This document shows positions 35,630 to 45,620 of a stretch of 64,000 nt of DNA, in pieces; position 1 is the stretch's first letter, and each line of letters begins with the position of its first letter. A program made the position numbers and the translations under genes. The stretch spans positions 558,001-622,000 of the forward strand of contig NZ_JPOJ01000001.1 of assembly GCF_000733855.1 (NCBI RefSeq). The letters are read 5' to 3'. The notes under the pieces were generated by a model. That model searched no databases, was not told where the DNA came from, and saw only the letters and a list, made by a program, of their open reading frames with translations. The DNA comes from Methylomicrobium agile (lineage in GTDB: Bacteria > Pseudomonadota > Gammaproteobacteria > Methylococcales > Methylomonadaceae).

Positions 35630-37522
35630 TTACTTGACATCCGCCAGATTGCCCTTGGTTTCGAGCCAGATTTTCCGCTCCGGCGCGCGTTTCTTGGCCA
35701 ACAGCAGATCGAACTGGCCGCCGGTACCGTCGCCGTCGGCGACCGTCAATTGCACGAGCCGGCGCGTATCCGGATTCATCGTGGTTTCGCGGAGCTGCGA
35801 CGGATTCATTTCACCGAGGCCTTTGAATCGCTGCACGTTGATCTGGCCTTTCAACTTTTCGGCCTTGATCCGGTCCAGCACGCCCTGGCGTTCGGATTCG
35901 TCCAGCGCATAGAACACCCGCTTGCCGACATCGATCCGGTACAAAGGCGGCATCGCGACGAACACATGCCCTGCCCTGACCAGCGCATTGAAGTGCTGGA
36001 AAAACAGCGCACTGATCAAAGTTGCGATATGGTTGCCGTCGGAATCCGCATCGGCCAGGATGCAGACCTTGCCGTAGCGCAGGTTGGCCAAATCGTTCGA
36101 GCCCGGCTCGATGCCCAGCGCAACCGCGATGTCGTGCACTTCCTGCGAAGCCATCACTAGGTTCGAATCGACTTCCCAGGTATTCAGGATCTTGCCGCGC
36201 AGCGGCATGATCGCCTGAAAGTCGCGGTCCCGCGCCTGCTTGGCCGAACCGCCGGCCGAATCGCCTTCGACCAGGAACAGTTCGGTCCGGCCGATGTCCT
36301 GCGCGGAGCAGTCGGCCAGTTTGCCCGGCAAGGCCGGACCTTGCGTGATTTTTTTCCGGATGATTTTCTTGCTGGCGCGAAGGCGCTTTTGCGCGCTGGC
36401 GATGATCACTTCGGCGATTTTCTCGCCCTCGGCCGGATGCTGGTTCAGCCACAGGCTGAAGCTGTCCTTGGCGACGCCGGAGACGAACGCGACGCATTCG
36501 CGCGAACTGAGCCGCTCCTTCGTCTGGCCGGAAAACTGCGGATCCTCCAGCTTGACCGAGAGCACGAAATGGCAGTTTTCCCAGACATCCTCCGGAGCGA
36601 CCTTGACACCGCGCGGCAGGATGTTCCGGATATCGCAGAACTCGCGCATCGCTTCGGTCAGGCCGGCCCGAAGCCCGTTCACGTGCGTGCCGCCCTGGGC
36701 GGTGGGCACTAGGTTCACATAGCTTTCGGCGAGTATTTCCCCGGGATTTTCCAATGCCCAGACGATGCCCCATTCGACCGCTTCGTGGTCGGCCGCCATG
36801 CCGCCCATGAACGGCTGCTCCGGCAGGAAATCGATATCGCCGATCCGGTCGAGCAGGTAGTCTTTCAGGCCATGCTCGTAACGCCAGACGATTTCTTCTT
36901 CCGGGTGCTCGACCTTCAGGCTGACTTTCAGTCCCGGACACAGGACCGCCTTTGCGCGCAAGTTTTGTTTCAGCCGGGTGACCGAAACCTTGCTCGAATC
37001 GAAATATTTTTCGTTGGGCAGAAAGGTGACCGTCGTGCCGGTGTTATTCCGGCCCACCGTGCCGGTTTCGGTCAAATCGCTCGTCTTTTCGCCGTCGGCG
37101 AATGCCATTCGGTAGACCTTGCCGCCCCGCTTGACTTCGACTTCGAGCCAGGCGGACAGCGCGTTCACGACCGAAACGCCGACGCCGTGCAGACCGCCCG
37201 AGAACTGGTAATTCTTGTTCGAAAACTTGCCGCCGGCGTGCAGTTGCGTCAGAATCACCTCGACGCCGGGAATGCCCTGCTCCGGATGGATGTCGACCGG
37301 CATGCCGCGGCCGTTGTCGCTGACCCGCACCGATCCGTCCTTGTACAGGATCACCTCGATCGTATCCGCGTGGCCGGCCAGCGCTTCGTCCACACTGTTG
37401 TCGACAACTTCCTGGACCAAGTGATTCGGGCGCGTCGTATCGGTATACATGCCGGGGCGTTTGCGCACCGGCTCCAGGCCGCTCAAGACCTCGATGGCCG
37501 CGGCATTATATTCGTTGCTCAT
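35630..37522 (-). CDS. parE: DNA topoisomerase IV subunit B
   Basis: A 630-residue type IIA topoisomerase ATPase subunit, same length as E. coli ParE. GHKL ATPase: VVDNSVDEALAGHA, DNGRGMPVDIHP, GLHGVGVSVVNALS. TOPRIM: LFLVEGDSAGGSAKQARDR, and DADSDGNHIATL (DADSDG as in ParE, where GyrB has DADVDG). The C-terminus has LKGQINVQRFKGLGEMNP. It decatenates daughter chromosomes with ParC, which is not in this window. Confidence 0.96.
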   Translation of the reverse strand: MSNEYNAAAIEVLSGLEPVRKRPGMYTDTTRPNHLVQEVVDNSVDEALAGHADTIEVILYKDGSVRVSDNGRGMPVDIHPEQGIPGVEVILTQLHAGGKFSNKNYQFSGGLHGVGVSVVNALSAWLEVEVKRGGKVYRMAFADGEKTSDLTETGTVGRNNTGTTVTFLPNEKYFDSSKVSVTRLKQNLRAKAVLCPGLKVSLKVEHPEEEIVWRYEHGLKDYLLDRIGDIDFLPEQPFMGGMAADHEAVEWGIVWALENPGEILAESYVNLVPTAQGGTHVNGLRAGLTEAMREFCDIRNILPRGVKVAPEDVWENCHFVLSVKLEDPQFSGQTKERLSSRECVAFVSGVAKDSFSLWLNQHPAEGEKIAEVIIASAQKRLRASKKIIRKKITQGPALPGKLADCSAQDIGRTELFLVEGDSAGGSAKQARDRDFQAIMPLRGKILNTWEVDSNLVMASQEVHDIAVALGIEPGSNDLANLRYGKVCILADADSDGNHIATLISALFFQHFNALVRAGHVFVAMPPLYRIDVGKRVFYALDESERQGVLDRIKAEKLKGQINVQRFKGLGEMNPSQLRETTMNPDTRRLVQLTVADGDGTGGQFDLLLAKKRAPERKIWLETKGNLADVK

Positions 37523-37585
37523 GATGATTTCAGTTCAAAATCCGGGATTCTCGTTTCGCCGGAAACGGGACAGTCACTGGGAAAT

Positions 37586-38053
37586 TCAGAGCGATTCCCA
37601 TGCAAAAAAACAGGCCGCCTGCCCCCGGTACTGCCGGCCGGCATCGATCAAGTTCCAGACCGCACCGTCATGGACTTCAAAACGCTTGCCGGTTTTCGAA
37701 GCCCGGACGCCCTGCAAGGGATAGACGAAGCCGTGCGCCTTGACCGAGGTGAGCAATTTTTCGCGTTCGGCCCATTCGGCCTGCGCGGCCGAAAAGCGGG
37801 ACGGCATGCGGGTAAATTCCTCCCAGCTCATCTCGAAAAGCGCCAACGCCTGCAGATTGGCGTAATTGAAGACCGGGTCCGGCGCGGTATCGTGCGATAT
37901 CACCGCAATCGGCGCACGAAACAAAGTCTCGGCAGAATTCGGGTCGGCGGAAATGCCGGGAATCAGCTCCCTGCCGAGCAGGAGCTGGTAGCTCTGGATG
38001 ATCAGACCGGCATGGCTGGCCTGATAGCAGTTTTCTTCGGAAGGATAATCCAT
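37586..38053 (-). CDS. MEKHLA-domain (PAS-like) protein
   Basis: A 155-residue cytosolic protein. It matches the stand-alone bacterial MEKHLA domain: LLLGRELIPG near the N-terminus, FRAPIAVISHDTAPDPVFNY, NLQALALFEMSWEEFTRMPS, and the C-terminal GVRASKTGKRFEVHDGAVWN strand. The domain is related to PAS and presumably binds a ligand. It lies downstream of motD and upstream of parE on the same strand; no function can be assigned. Confidence 0.75.
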   Translation of the reverse strand: MDYPSEENCYQASHAGLIIQSYQLLLGRELIPGISADPNSAETLFRAPIAVISHDTAPDPVFNYANLQALALFEMSWEEFTRMPSRFSAAQAEWAEREKLLTSVKAHGFVYPLQGVRASKTGKRFEVHDGAVWNLIDAGRQYRGQAACFFAWESL

Positions 38054-38173
38054 TATTTCTTTAGCCTATTCACTGATATGCGCCCAACAAACTTGATATT
38101 GTAGGGCCCCGGTCCGGCAACAATCAAGGGGAATCCGGAAGCCGTCTGCCTCTCTTTTCGCGCGGCATCGGCG

Positions 38174-38986
38174 TCAAGGCTTGGCCGAAGCGGATAAATT
38201 CTGGTCCTGGCCGCCGGCAGCCGGTCTATTCGCGTTGATCGAGTGCAAACGGTCGCGCGAATAATCTTGCGAAATAATCAGCAGCGAGACTCTTCGGTTT
38301 TTGAAACGGCCCGCCTCGATGTTATTGTCCGCGACCGGATGAAACTCGCTATAACCTATGGCCGACAGGCGAGGCGGATTGATGCCGTTTTTGATGAGCT
38401 CCCTGACGACGGTCGTGGCTCTGGCCGACGACAATTCCCAGTTTGACGGAAACTTGGACGTACCGATCGGCAGATTATCGGTATGCCCTTCGACCTGAAT
38501 CTGATTCGGCAGCGGCTTCAGAATTTCCGCGACTTTTTTGAGTACCGGCAGCGAGTTTGCCGACAAGTCCGCCGAGCCGCTCAAAAACAGCAATTCGCTG
38601 TTCATCTGCAGCTCTATCCAGGAGTTGCCCTTGCTGACAGCAACCAATTGATCCTTGATCTGTTCGCCCAACTGTTGCGTCAATTGATCGGAGGCTTGCT
38701 GCAATTGCCTGCTATCGGCCACCCACTCTTCGTCGAGTGCGATCGGACTCACATGATCGACTCTTTCCCTTAACGCTTCTTCCAATATGATGACCTGATG
38801 TTTTTTTTCCAGAAAAGCCGTCCTTATGGATTGGGAAACCGCCTGATACTGGCTTTCGTTGCTTGCCGAAAGCGCATACATGACCACGAAGAATGCGAAC
38901 AGAAGCGTCACAAAATCGGCATAGGACACCAGCCAGCGATCGTGATGGATGGCTTCGTTCGCCCTATTCTTACGTTTCTTTCTCAT
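38174..38986 (-). CDS. motD: Flagellar motor stator protein MotD (MotB family)
   Basis: A 270-residue MotB-type stator. A single N-terminal membrane helix contains the proton-carrying Asp (WLVSYADFVTLLFAFFVVMY, about residues 18-37). A periplasmic OmpA-like peptidoglycan-binding domain follows at about 115-240 (VEGHTDNLPI, NWELSSARATTVVREL). Its start overlaps the motC stop (ATGA). The MotCD set in Pseudomonas is the second stator pair, used for swarming; the same role is inferred. Confidence 0.9.
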   Translation of the reverse strand: MRKKRKNRANEAIHHDRWLVSYADFVTLLFAFFVVMYALSASNESQYQAVSQSIRTAFLEKKHQVIILEEALRERVDHVSPIALDEEWVADSRQLQQASDQLTQQLGEQIKDQLVAVSKGNSWIELQMNSELLFLSGSADLSANSLPVLKKVAEILKPLPNQIQVEGHTDNLPIGTSKFPSNWELSSARATTVVRELIKNGINPPRLSAIGYSEFHPVADNNIEAGRFKNRRVSLLIISQDYSRDRLHSINANRPAAGGQDQNLSASAKP

Positions 38987-39750
38987 AAACTACTGCTATC
39001 ACTCTCGAACTCAAACAGGTAAGCGCTTAATTTCAGTTTGATATTACGCGGATTTTCGCCTTGCGAAATCGCAATCAACCCGGCCGCAATCATTTCTCTT
39101 GCCTGGGAAGAGGCATAGACATACGTTTTGATTTTGTTTGCCATCGGCAAAAAAAACAGATTGGCGGAACCGACGCCATACACCGTAGCCACAAACGCGG
39201 TCGCGATGCCTGCACCCAGCATCTTCGGATCGGACAGATTTTCCAAAACATGAATCAGCCCCATCACGGCCGCCAACATGCCGATGGTAGGGGCATACCC
39301 GCCCATTGCCTCCAGCATTTTCGCCGCCTGCAGATCGATATCCTCCCGGCTGTCGATATCCAGTTCCAAAATATTGCGGATACTTTCCGGCTCGTTGCCG
39401 TCGACCAGCAACTGCAGGCCCTTTTTGATAAACGGATCGGGCTCGGACTCTATCTCGTCCTCCAATCCCAGCAGCCCCAGCTTACGCGCCGAATGGCTCC
39501 ACTCGACGATCTTGTCGATCTCGACCGAAAGATTCTTTTTCTTCGGAAAAAACACCCACAAACACAACCTCAGGCTGCGAATGAAGATGAGGGGCGGAAA
39601 CTGCAATAACGTCGCACCGAGCGTACCGCCGAACACGATAATAAAAGCCGGCCCGTTAACTAGCGAACCGAGACTGGCGCCCTCCAAGAAATTACCGAAT
39701 AACAGCGCACTGATACCGATCAGCAGGCCGATGACGCTTAAAATATCCAT
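38983..39750 (-). CDS. motC: Flagellar motor stator protein MotC (MotA family)
   Basis: A 255-residue MotA/TolQ/ExbB family protein with four membrane helices: one at 2-20, one at about 31-48, and a pair at about 145-200 containing GGYAPTIGMLAAVMGLIHVL and GAGIATAFVATVYGVG. The large cytoplasmic loop (about 70-140) carries charged residues that contact FliG in this family. Forms the ion channel with MotD. No other flagellar genes are present nearby. Confidence 0.9.
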   Translation of the reverse strand: MDILSVIGLLIGISALLFGNFLEGASLGSLVNGPAFIIVFGGTLGATLLQFPPLIFIRSLRLCLWVFFPKKKNLSVEIDKIVEWSHSARKLGLLGLEDEIESEPDPFIKKGLQLLVDGNEPESIRNILELDIDSREDIDLQAAKMLEAMGGYAPTIGMLAAVMGLIHVLENLSDPKMLGAGIATAFVATVYGVGSANLFFLPMANKIKTYVYASSQAREMIAAGLIAISQGENPRNIKLKLSAYLFEFESDSSSL

Positions 39751-40027
39751 GATGGTTGCTTTATTCGCTCAATTTCGCAATTTATATCGCTCGCCCGTGG
39801 TAAAGGCCGCGCCTTTTCGGTCATTTATCGCTACTATACAACAGATGAACAAGCCCTAGCCATCAACCCGATCCGAAATCCCTTTTCTACGAACGGGCCC
39901 TCCACGCACGCATGAATCAGAGTATAGCCAAGTTCAACCGGCGCGCTGTAGACGCCACCGGCTAAAGACGATATAACGGGGACGGCAGCGCAGAAAATTT
40001 TCCCTGAATCAAAAGGAGCATTTCAGT

Positions 40028-40486
40028 ATGCAATACTGGCTGATGAAGTCCGAACCCGATACTTTCAGCATCGACGATCTCTACCGAAAGCCGGACGGTA
40101 CGGAACACTGGGACGGCGTACGCAATTACCAGGCGCGGAACATGATGCGCGACCGGATGAAGCTGGGCGATCGGGTTTTCTTTTACCATTCGAACTGCCC
40201 CGAGCCCGGCATCGTGGGCATCATGGAAATAGCCCGGGAAGGCTATCCCGATTTCAAGGCCTTCGATCCGGGCGATCCGCATTTCGATCCTAAAAGCACG
40301 CCGGACCATCCGCGCTGGTTCATGGTCGACGTCAGATACGTCAGGCATCTGCCGCGCACGATCACGCTGAAAGAACTGAAAGAGCGCCCCGAACTCGCCG
40401 ATCTCGCCCTGGTCAGGCGCGGCAACCGATTGTCGATCATGCCGGTGACGAAGGAACAGTGGGATTTCGTCCTGTCGCTTCTGTAA
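40028..40486 (+). CDS. EVE-domain protein
   Basis: A 152-residue protein that is essentially one EVE domain: YWLMKSEPDTFSIDDL, GVRNYQARNMMRDRMKLGDR, VFFYHSNCPEPGIVGIMEIA, WFMVDVRYVRHLPRTITLKE (quoted in parts). The fold resembles PUA and YTH and binds modified bases in DNA or RNA; the human relative THYN1 reads oxidised 5-methylcytosine. Complete and of typical length. A stand-alone gene with an AGGAG about 10 nt upstream. Confidence 0.92.
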   Translation: MQYWLMKSEPDTFSIDDLYRKPDGTEHWDGVRNYQARNMMRDRMKLGDRVFFYHSNCPEPGIVGIMEIAREGYPDFKAFDPGDPHFDPKSTPDHPRWFMVDVRYVRHLPRTITLKELKERPELADLALVRRGNRLSIMPVTKEQWDFVLSLL

Positions 40487-40596
40487 ACAGTGTATCCCAA
40501 ACCCGCCGCCGTTTTAAAAAATCGGCTGAACAATGCCGGTTTATGCGGTATGATCACGCAATTTAAGCCACTTACATCAAGCACAACAGGAAACTT

Positions 40597-41250
40597 ATGA
40601 CTCAAGACGAATTAAAACAAAAAGTCGCCGCGGCCGCCTTGGATTATGTGAAGGACATTCCGCTGATCGGCGTCGGCACCGGTTCGACGGTCAATTATTT
40701 CATCGAGATGCTGGCCGACTATAAAAGCACGATCGAAGGCGCGGTTTCCAGTTCCGTCGGCACCAGCGAGCGGCTGAAGAAAGTCGGCATTCCGGTGCTC
40801 GACCTGAACGAAGTCGGCACGCTGGACATTTACATCGACGGTGCCGACGAAATCAACCCGCGCAAACAGTTGATCAAAGGCGGCGGCGGCGCGCTGACCC
40901 GCGAAAAAATCATCGCCGCGGCCAGCAAGAAATTCGTCTGCATCGCCGACGGTTCCAAATGCGTCGACGTGCTGGGCAAGTTCCCGCTGCCGATCGAAGT
41001 AATTCCGATGGCCAGAAGCTACGTCGCCCGCGAAATGGTCAAGATGGGCGGCCAGCCGGTCTGGCGCGAAAATTTCGTGACCGACAACCACAACCATATC
41101 CTGGACGTGCACAACCTGGACATTCTGGACCCGATCGAGCTGGAAAAAACCATCAACGACATCACCGGCGTGGTCTGCGTCGGCTTGTTCGCGATGCGTC
41201 CGGCCGACGTCATTCTGGTCAGCCAGGGCGACGAGATCAAGAGCTGGTAA
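40597..41250 (+). CDS. rpiA: Ribose-5-phosphate isomerase A
   Basis: A 217-residue enzyme with the RpiA blocks [53 protein letters not shown] (Asp and Lys of the active site; quoted in parts) and [10 protein letters not shown]. Interconverts ribose 5-phosphate and ribulose 5-phosphate; ribulose 5-phosphate is the formaldehyde acceptor of the RuMP cycle. Followed by a strong terminator at 41292. Confidence 0.95.
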   Translation: MTQDELKQKVAAAALDYVKDIPLIGVGTGSTVNYFIEMLADYKSTIEGAVSSSVGTSERLKKVGIPVLDLNEVGTLDIYIDGADEINPRKQLIKGGGGALTREKIIAAASKKFVCIADGSKCVDVLGKFPLPIEVIPMARSYVAREMVKMGGQPVWRENFVTDNHNHILDVHNLDILDPIELEKTINDITGVVCVGLFAMRPADVILVSQGDEIKSW

Positions 41251-41291
41251 GGCCGCAAGCCGGCCTTCGGCTTTTCAGGTTCTACAGCCTC

Positions 41292-41327
41292 AAAAAAGCC
41301 GCACCTGCTTCGGGTGCGGCTTTTTTT
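41292..41327. terminator. Bidirectional Rho-independent terminator between rpiA and nrdB
   Basis: A 14-bp stem (41292-41305 with 41313-41326; core GCCGCACC/GGTGCGGC) and 7-nt loop, with T-runs in both directions. It lies between two convergent genes (rpiA on plus, nrdB on minus) and can serve both. Confidence 0.92.
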
Positions 41328-41366
41328 ATTCAGCCGGAAAGCCCATCGCTTCGCCTGAACCGGGAG

Positions 41367-42485
41367 CTATTCCCAAACCAGCGCCCCGCCCGTCTGATAT
41401 TCCGTAACGCGGGTTTCAAAAAAGTTCTTCTCCTTGCGCAAATTGGCCTGCTCGTCCAGCCACGGCAAGACGTTGGCGGCGCCGGAAAACGGTTCGGCCA
41501 TACCTAACTGGCGGGCGCGGCGGTTGGCGATATAGCGGAATTGCTCGATATGCAGACCGGCGTTGTAGCCGAGTATCGGTTCGCGCAGAATGTAGCCGGC
41601 GTAAGCCGCTTCGGCCGCTTCGGCTTCGTCCCACATCCGGCGCAACGCTTGCGGATCGAGCTGCAGATTTTCTTCCTCTAACAACTGCCGCACCACGCGG
41701 ATGCCGAACGCGCAGTGCAGCACCTCGTCGCGCATGATGTATTGCAATTGTTCGGCGGCGCCCTTCATTAAACCGCGCCGCTGCAACGCAAACACCGGGC
41801 TGAAGCCATTGTAGAACCAGCAGCCTTCGAACACCGCGGCGAAGAACAGATACGCCATGGCAAATTCGTGCAGCGCGTCGCGGTCGGTCAGCGGCCGGCC
41901 GGACTGCAATACGCCGTGCAGGCGGCGGTTGGCCAGCGCGATTTTGCCGTGGATTTCCGGCACCACCCGGTAGCGGTTGTAAATCTCGCGCTGGTCGAGC
42001 CCCAAGGTTTCGATGCAGTGCTGGTAGGTCCAGGTGTGCAGCGCCTCTTCGTACACCTGCCGCGCCTGGTAAATCTGCAATTCCGGCGCGCTCATCTTTT
42101 CCATCACCGCCAAACCGATGTTGCGCATCGCCAGGATGTCGGAGGTGGTCAGATAGGCCAGCACGTTTTCGAACACATGGCGCTCGGCTGGCGTCAGCTT
42201 GTGCTGGTAATCGTGCACGTCCTGCGCCATCGAGATTTCCAGCGGCGTCCAATGGTTGCGGTTGGCGTTCAGGAAAAACGACCAGGCCCACGGGTATTTG
42301 AACGGCGCCAGTTGGTTGATGTCGGCCTGGCCGTTGACGACCCGTTTTTGTTCGGCATCGATCGGCGGCAATACGGGAGCCGGCTGTTGCGTCGCCATCG
42401 TTCCGGTTAAATCGACAGGCGAAGTTGCAGTAAAGGCCGCCGTTGTCGGAGTATCCCAATCATCGAATTGTAAAGCCGATTTCAT
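41367..42485 (-). CDS. nrdB: Class Ia ribonucleotide reductase beta subunit
   Basis: A 372-residue R2 protein. Di-iron ligands: Asp in YLTTSD, Glu/His in EEALHTWTY (E-x-x-H, followed four residues later by the radical Tyr), Glu in FAAVFEGCWF, and Glu/His in RDEVLHCAFG. The Tyr means a tyrosyl-radical (class Ia) enzyme. The start is ATG 42485 (MKSALQ), overlapping the nrdA stop as ATGA; a longer frame reading through to 43058 lies over nrdA and is not real. Converts ribonucleoside diphosphates to deoxy forms with NrdA; oxygen-dependent and B12-independent. Confidence 0.95.
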   Translation of the reverse strand: MKSALQFDDWDTPTTAAFTATSPVDLTGTMATQQPAPVLPPIDAEQKRVVNGQADINQLAPFKYPWAWSFFLNANRNHWTPLEISMAQDVHDYQHKLTPAERHVFENVLAYLTTSDILAMRNIGLAVMEKMSAPELQIYQARQVYEEALHTWTYQHCIETLGLDQREIYNRYRVVPEIHGKIALANRRLHGVLQSGRPLTDRDALHEFAMAYLFFAAVFEGCWFYNGFSPVFALQRRGLMKGAAEQLQYIMRDEVLHCAFGIRVVRQLLEEENLQLDPQALRRMWDEAEAAEAAYAGYILREPILGYNAGLHIEQFRYIANRRARQLGMAEPFSGAANVLPWLDEQANLRKEKNFFETRVTEYQTGGALVWE

Positions 42486-45289
42486 TGGCAGGCCTCGCAG
42501 TCCGGATCGGTGATCGAGCAAACCTTGGAGGCCGGCTCGCCGCCATCGCCGGTTTTTTCCATCGCCGTCGCGCCCAGGGTACGCAGGTAATAGGTGGTCT
42601 TCAACCCGCGTTGCCACGCCAAGCGGTACAAGCGGTCCAGTTTGCTGCCGGTCGGCGCGGCGACATACAAGTTCAGCGATTGTGATTGGTCTATCCATTT
42701 CTGCCGGCGCGCGGCGGCTTCGATCAGCCATTCGGGGTCGATTTCGAAGGCGGTCGCGTAGCGTGCCTTGATCGTTTCCGGCACCCGTTCGATGGCCGCC
42801 AGCGAGTCGTCGAAATATTTCAGATCGGCCACCATCACTGCGTCCCACAAATCCAGCGCCTTCAACTCGCGCACCAATGCGGCGTTGACCACGGTGAACT
42901 CGCCGGACAGGTTGGATTTGACGTACAGGTTCTGATAGACCGGCTCGATCGACGCCGATACGCCGACGATATTGGCAATCGTCGCGGTGGGCGCAATCGC
43001 CACGCAATTGGAATTGCGCATGCCGACTTGGGCGATGCGTTCGCGCAATGCGTGCCAATCCAACTGTCCGCTGGCCGCTACACCCAAATCGCCGCGCGTT
43101 TCAATCAGTCGCGCCAATGTGTCTGGCGGCAACACGCCTTGCTGCCATAAACTTCCGACAAAACTGCTGTAACGTCCGCGCTGTTCAGCCAGATCGGCCG
43201 AAGCCCGGTAGGCGTAATAGCACAGCATTTCCGCCGAGCGGTCAGCAAATTCCAACGCTTCCGGGCTGGCATAGCTGACGCCCAGCTTGTGCAAACAGTC
43301 GGAGAAGCCCATCATGCCCAATCCAACCGGTCGATGGCGCAAATTGGCATTACGCGCTTTGACGGTCGCGTAGAAATTGATGTCGATGACGTTGTCCAGC
43401 ATCCGCATCGCGGTGGCGATGGTGCGCTGCAATTTGTCGGCATCCAGTCGCCAAACGCCATCGCGTTCAACCAGATGCGCCGGTAGATTCACCGAGCCCA
43501 GATTGCAGACCGCGGTTTCGTCGGCCGAGGTATTCAGCGTGATCTCGGTACAGAGATTGGAGCTGTGGATCACCCCGGCGTGCTGCTGCGGCGAGCGCAG
43601 ATTGCAGGCATCCTTGAAGGTAATCCAGGGATGGCCGGTTTCGAACAGCATGGTCAGCATCTTGCGCCAAAGCTGCACCGCGCCGACACGTTTGTACAAT
43701 TTGATCTCGCCGCGCTCGGCCTTGGCTTCGTAAGCTTGATAAGCCTCGGCAAAGGCGCCTCCATACAAATCGTGCAGATCGGGGACGTCGACCGGCGAAA
43801 ACAAGGTCCAGTCGCCGTTGCTCCGCACGCGCTGCATGAATAAATCCGATACCCAGGCGGCGGTATTCATATCATGGGCGCGGCGGCGTTCGTCGCCGGT
43901 GTTCTTGCGCAATTCCAGAAACTCCTCGAAATCCAGATGCCAGTTTTCCAGATAGGCGCACACCGCGCCCTTGCGCTTGCCGCCCTGGTTGACCGCAACG
44001 GCGGTATCGTTGACCACTTTCAGAAACGGAATCACGCCCTGGCTATGGCCGTTGGTGCCCTTGATCCGGCTGCCCAGCGCCCGCACCGGCGTCCAGTCGT
44101 TGCCCAGGCCGCCGGCGTATTTTTGCAGCAGCGCATTTTCTTTGATGCTTTGGTAAATGCCGTCCAGGTCGTCGGATACCGTGGTCAGATAGCACGACGA
44201 CAATTGCGGATGGCGGGTGCCGCTGTTGAACAGGGTCGGCGTCGAGCACATGAAGTCGAAGCTGGACAGCACTTGGTAAAATTCGATCGCCTTTGTTTCG
44301 CGGTCGATCTCGTTCAGCGCCAGCCCCATCGCCACCCGCATGAAAAAACACTGCGGCAATTCGATGCGCCGGCCTTCGACGTTCAGAAAATAGCGGTCGT
44401 ACAGGGTTTGCAGACCCAGGTAATCGAACTGCAGATCGCGCTCGGCCTGCAAGGCTCGGCCCAGGCGAGGCAAGTCGAATTCCAGCAGGCGCTTATCCAG
44501 CAATTCGGCCGCTACGCCGGCGGCGAGGAACTCGGCGAAACAATCGGCGTAGCGCTCGGCCATGTCGGCTTGCGTCAGCGGCTGGCCGGTCGCTTCCTGG
44601 CGCAGGTTGCTCAACAGCAGACGGGCCGCGACCTTGGCGTAATCCGGTTCGGCTTCGATCAACGTGCGCGCGGCCAAAACCAAAGCCTGACGCACCGCCG
44701 CCAACGGCATGCCATCGTACAGATTGGGCAGCGTTTGCGCCCAGACCCGCTCGGCATCGACGTCGCTCAAACCGGTGCAGGCCTCCCGGCACAAAGCGAT
44801 GAACGCGGAACTATCCAACGGCCGGCGGTGGCCGCCGTCGTCAACATGCAAGATCGGCGCTGCGTTTTCAAGCGGTTGCTGGGCCGCACGCTGCTCGGCG
44901 TGTTTTTCCCGGTACAGCACGTAAGCGCGGGCCACGTCGTGGGCGCCGGAACGCATCAGCGCCAGTTCCACCTGGTCCTGAATATCCTCGATATGCACAG
45001 TGCCGCCGCCGGGCAGGCGCCGCGTCAAGGCGTCGACCACGCTGGCGGTGAGCTGCGCGACTTGCTCGCGTATCCGTGCCGAATTGACGCTGTGCTGGCC
45101 TTCGACGGCCAAGAAGGCCTTGGTAATGGCGATGGCGATTTTTTCCGGCTGAAACGCGGCGACGGCGCGGTTGCGGCGGATCACTTCCAGCCCATAATCC
45201 GGCAGGCGTAGCGGAGACGGTGTTGAGAAAGTGCCGATTTCGGCGGTGTTTGGGTCATGACGTGCGGGGTGAACGGCAGCGGCTTCCAT
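42482..45289 (-). CDS. nrdA: Class Ia ribonucleotide reductase alpha subunit
   Basis: A 935-residue R1 protein, longer than the E. coli enzyme (761) because of an extended N-terminus with an ATP-cone (LEVIRRNRAVAAFQPEKIAI, about 35-130) and an added helical segment. The catalytic core includes STPTLFNSGTRHPQLSSCYL, SSNLCTEITLNT (N-x-C-x-E type active site), AVCNLGSVNLPAH and NSNCVAIAPTATIANIVG. The C-terminal redox pair is CEAC. ATG 45289 is preferred over the GTG at 45301 because GGAG sits 7 nt before the ATG. Preceded by a 5' leader of about 320 nt containing a cobalamin riboswitch. Confidence 0.95.
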   Translation of the reverse strand: MEAAAVHPARHDPNTAEIGTFSTPSPLRLPDYGLEVIRRNRAVAAFQPEKIAIAITKAFLAVEGQHSVNSARIREQVAQLTASVVDALTRRLPGGGTVHIEDIQDQVELALMRSGAHDVARAYVLYREKHAEQRAAQQPLENAAPILHVDDGGHRRPLDSSAFIALCREACTGLSDVDAERVWAQTLPNLYDGMPLAAVRQALVLAARTLIEAEPDYAKVAARLLLSNLRQEATGQPLTQADMAERYADCFAEFLAAGVAAELLDKRLLEFDLPRLGRALQAERDLQFDYLGLQTLYDRYFLNVEGRRIELPQCFFMRVAMGLALNEIDRETKAIEFYQVLSSFDFMCSTPTLFNSGTRHPQLSSCYLTTVSDDLDGIYQSIKENALLQKYAGGLGNDWTPVRALGSRIKGTNGHSQGVIPFLKVVNDTAVAVNQGGKRKGAVCAYLENWHLDFEEFLELRKNTGDERRRAHDMNTAAWVSDLFMQRVRSNGDWTLFSPVDVPDLHDLYGGAFAEAYQAYEAKAERGEIKLYKRVGAVQLWRKMLTMLFETGHPWITFKDACNLRSPQQHAGVIHSSNLCTEITLNTSADETAVCNLGSVNLPAHLVERDGVWRLDADKLQRTIATAMRMLDNVIDINFYATVKARNANLRHRPVGLGMMGFSDCLHKLGVSYASPEALEFADRSAEMLCYYAYRASADLAEQRGRYSSFVGSLWQQGVLPPDTLARLIETRGDLGVAASGQLDWHALRERIAQVGMRNSNCVAIAPTATIANIVGVSASIEPVYQNLYVKSNLSGEFTVVNAALVRELKALDLWDAVMVADLKYFDDSLAAIERVPETIKARYATAFEIDPEWLIEAAARRQKWIDQSQSLNLYVAAPTGSKLDRLYRLAWQRGLKTTYYLRTLGATAMEKTGDGGEPASKVCSITDPDCEACQ

Positions 45290-45417
45290 GTGATTCTCCA
45301 CGGAGTGGAACGGGGAAGCGAAGCCGCAACGGCGCGCACGGTATAGCCCTTATCGCCAAAACCGCACGCTGGCCATCGTCTTCGGAGACACCCCGCTCCT
45401 GGTTGACTGAAGGTTTC

Positions 45418-45587
45418 GAGGGCAGGTCTCCTGGCTTTCGGGTCGCCGTCTCGGTTCGGCCTTCCCGGACTCGCGTCCAGTGGCACGGGTTGAACCTCGA
45501 CTCGCCGATTACAGTTGCGGGGGCAGCTCCGGCTTGCCGACAGTGAGAATATCATTCATTCCCAAACCATCGACCGGATTCCCTTTT
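45418..45587 (-). promoter_or_regulatory. Cobalamin riboswitch in the nrdAB leader
   Basis: Minus-strand RNA elements in the correct order: AAAAGGGAATCCGGT, then GGAGCTGCCCCCGCAACTGT, then GTGCCACTGG, CCGGGAAGGCC, and the B12 box AGCCAGGAGACCTGCC. These are the conserved blocks of adenosyl/methylcobalamin riboswitches. It ends about 130 nt before the nrdA ATG. A small hairpin (CCAC TCC GTGG) next to the GGAG could mask the ribosome-binding site when B12 is bound. Predicted effect: B12 represses nrdAB. Confidence 0.9.
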
Positions 45588-45620
45588 AATCCCCTTCGGG
45601 GGGAACCGTCTTGGCGATGC

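Noticed and set aside
41367-43058. A 563-codon minus-strand frame ending as NrdB
   Set aside because: The first part overlaps nrdA in another frame; the conserved NrdB protein begins at 42485 with an ATGA overlap.
43874-45211. A 445-codon plus-strand frame opposite nrdA
   Set aside because: An antisense shadow of nrdA; no recognisable protein.
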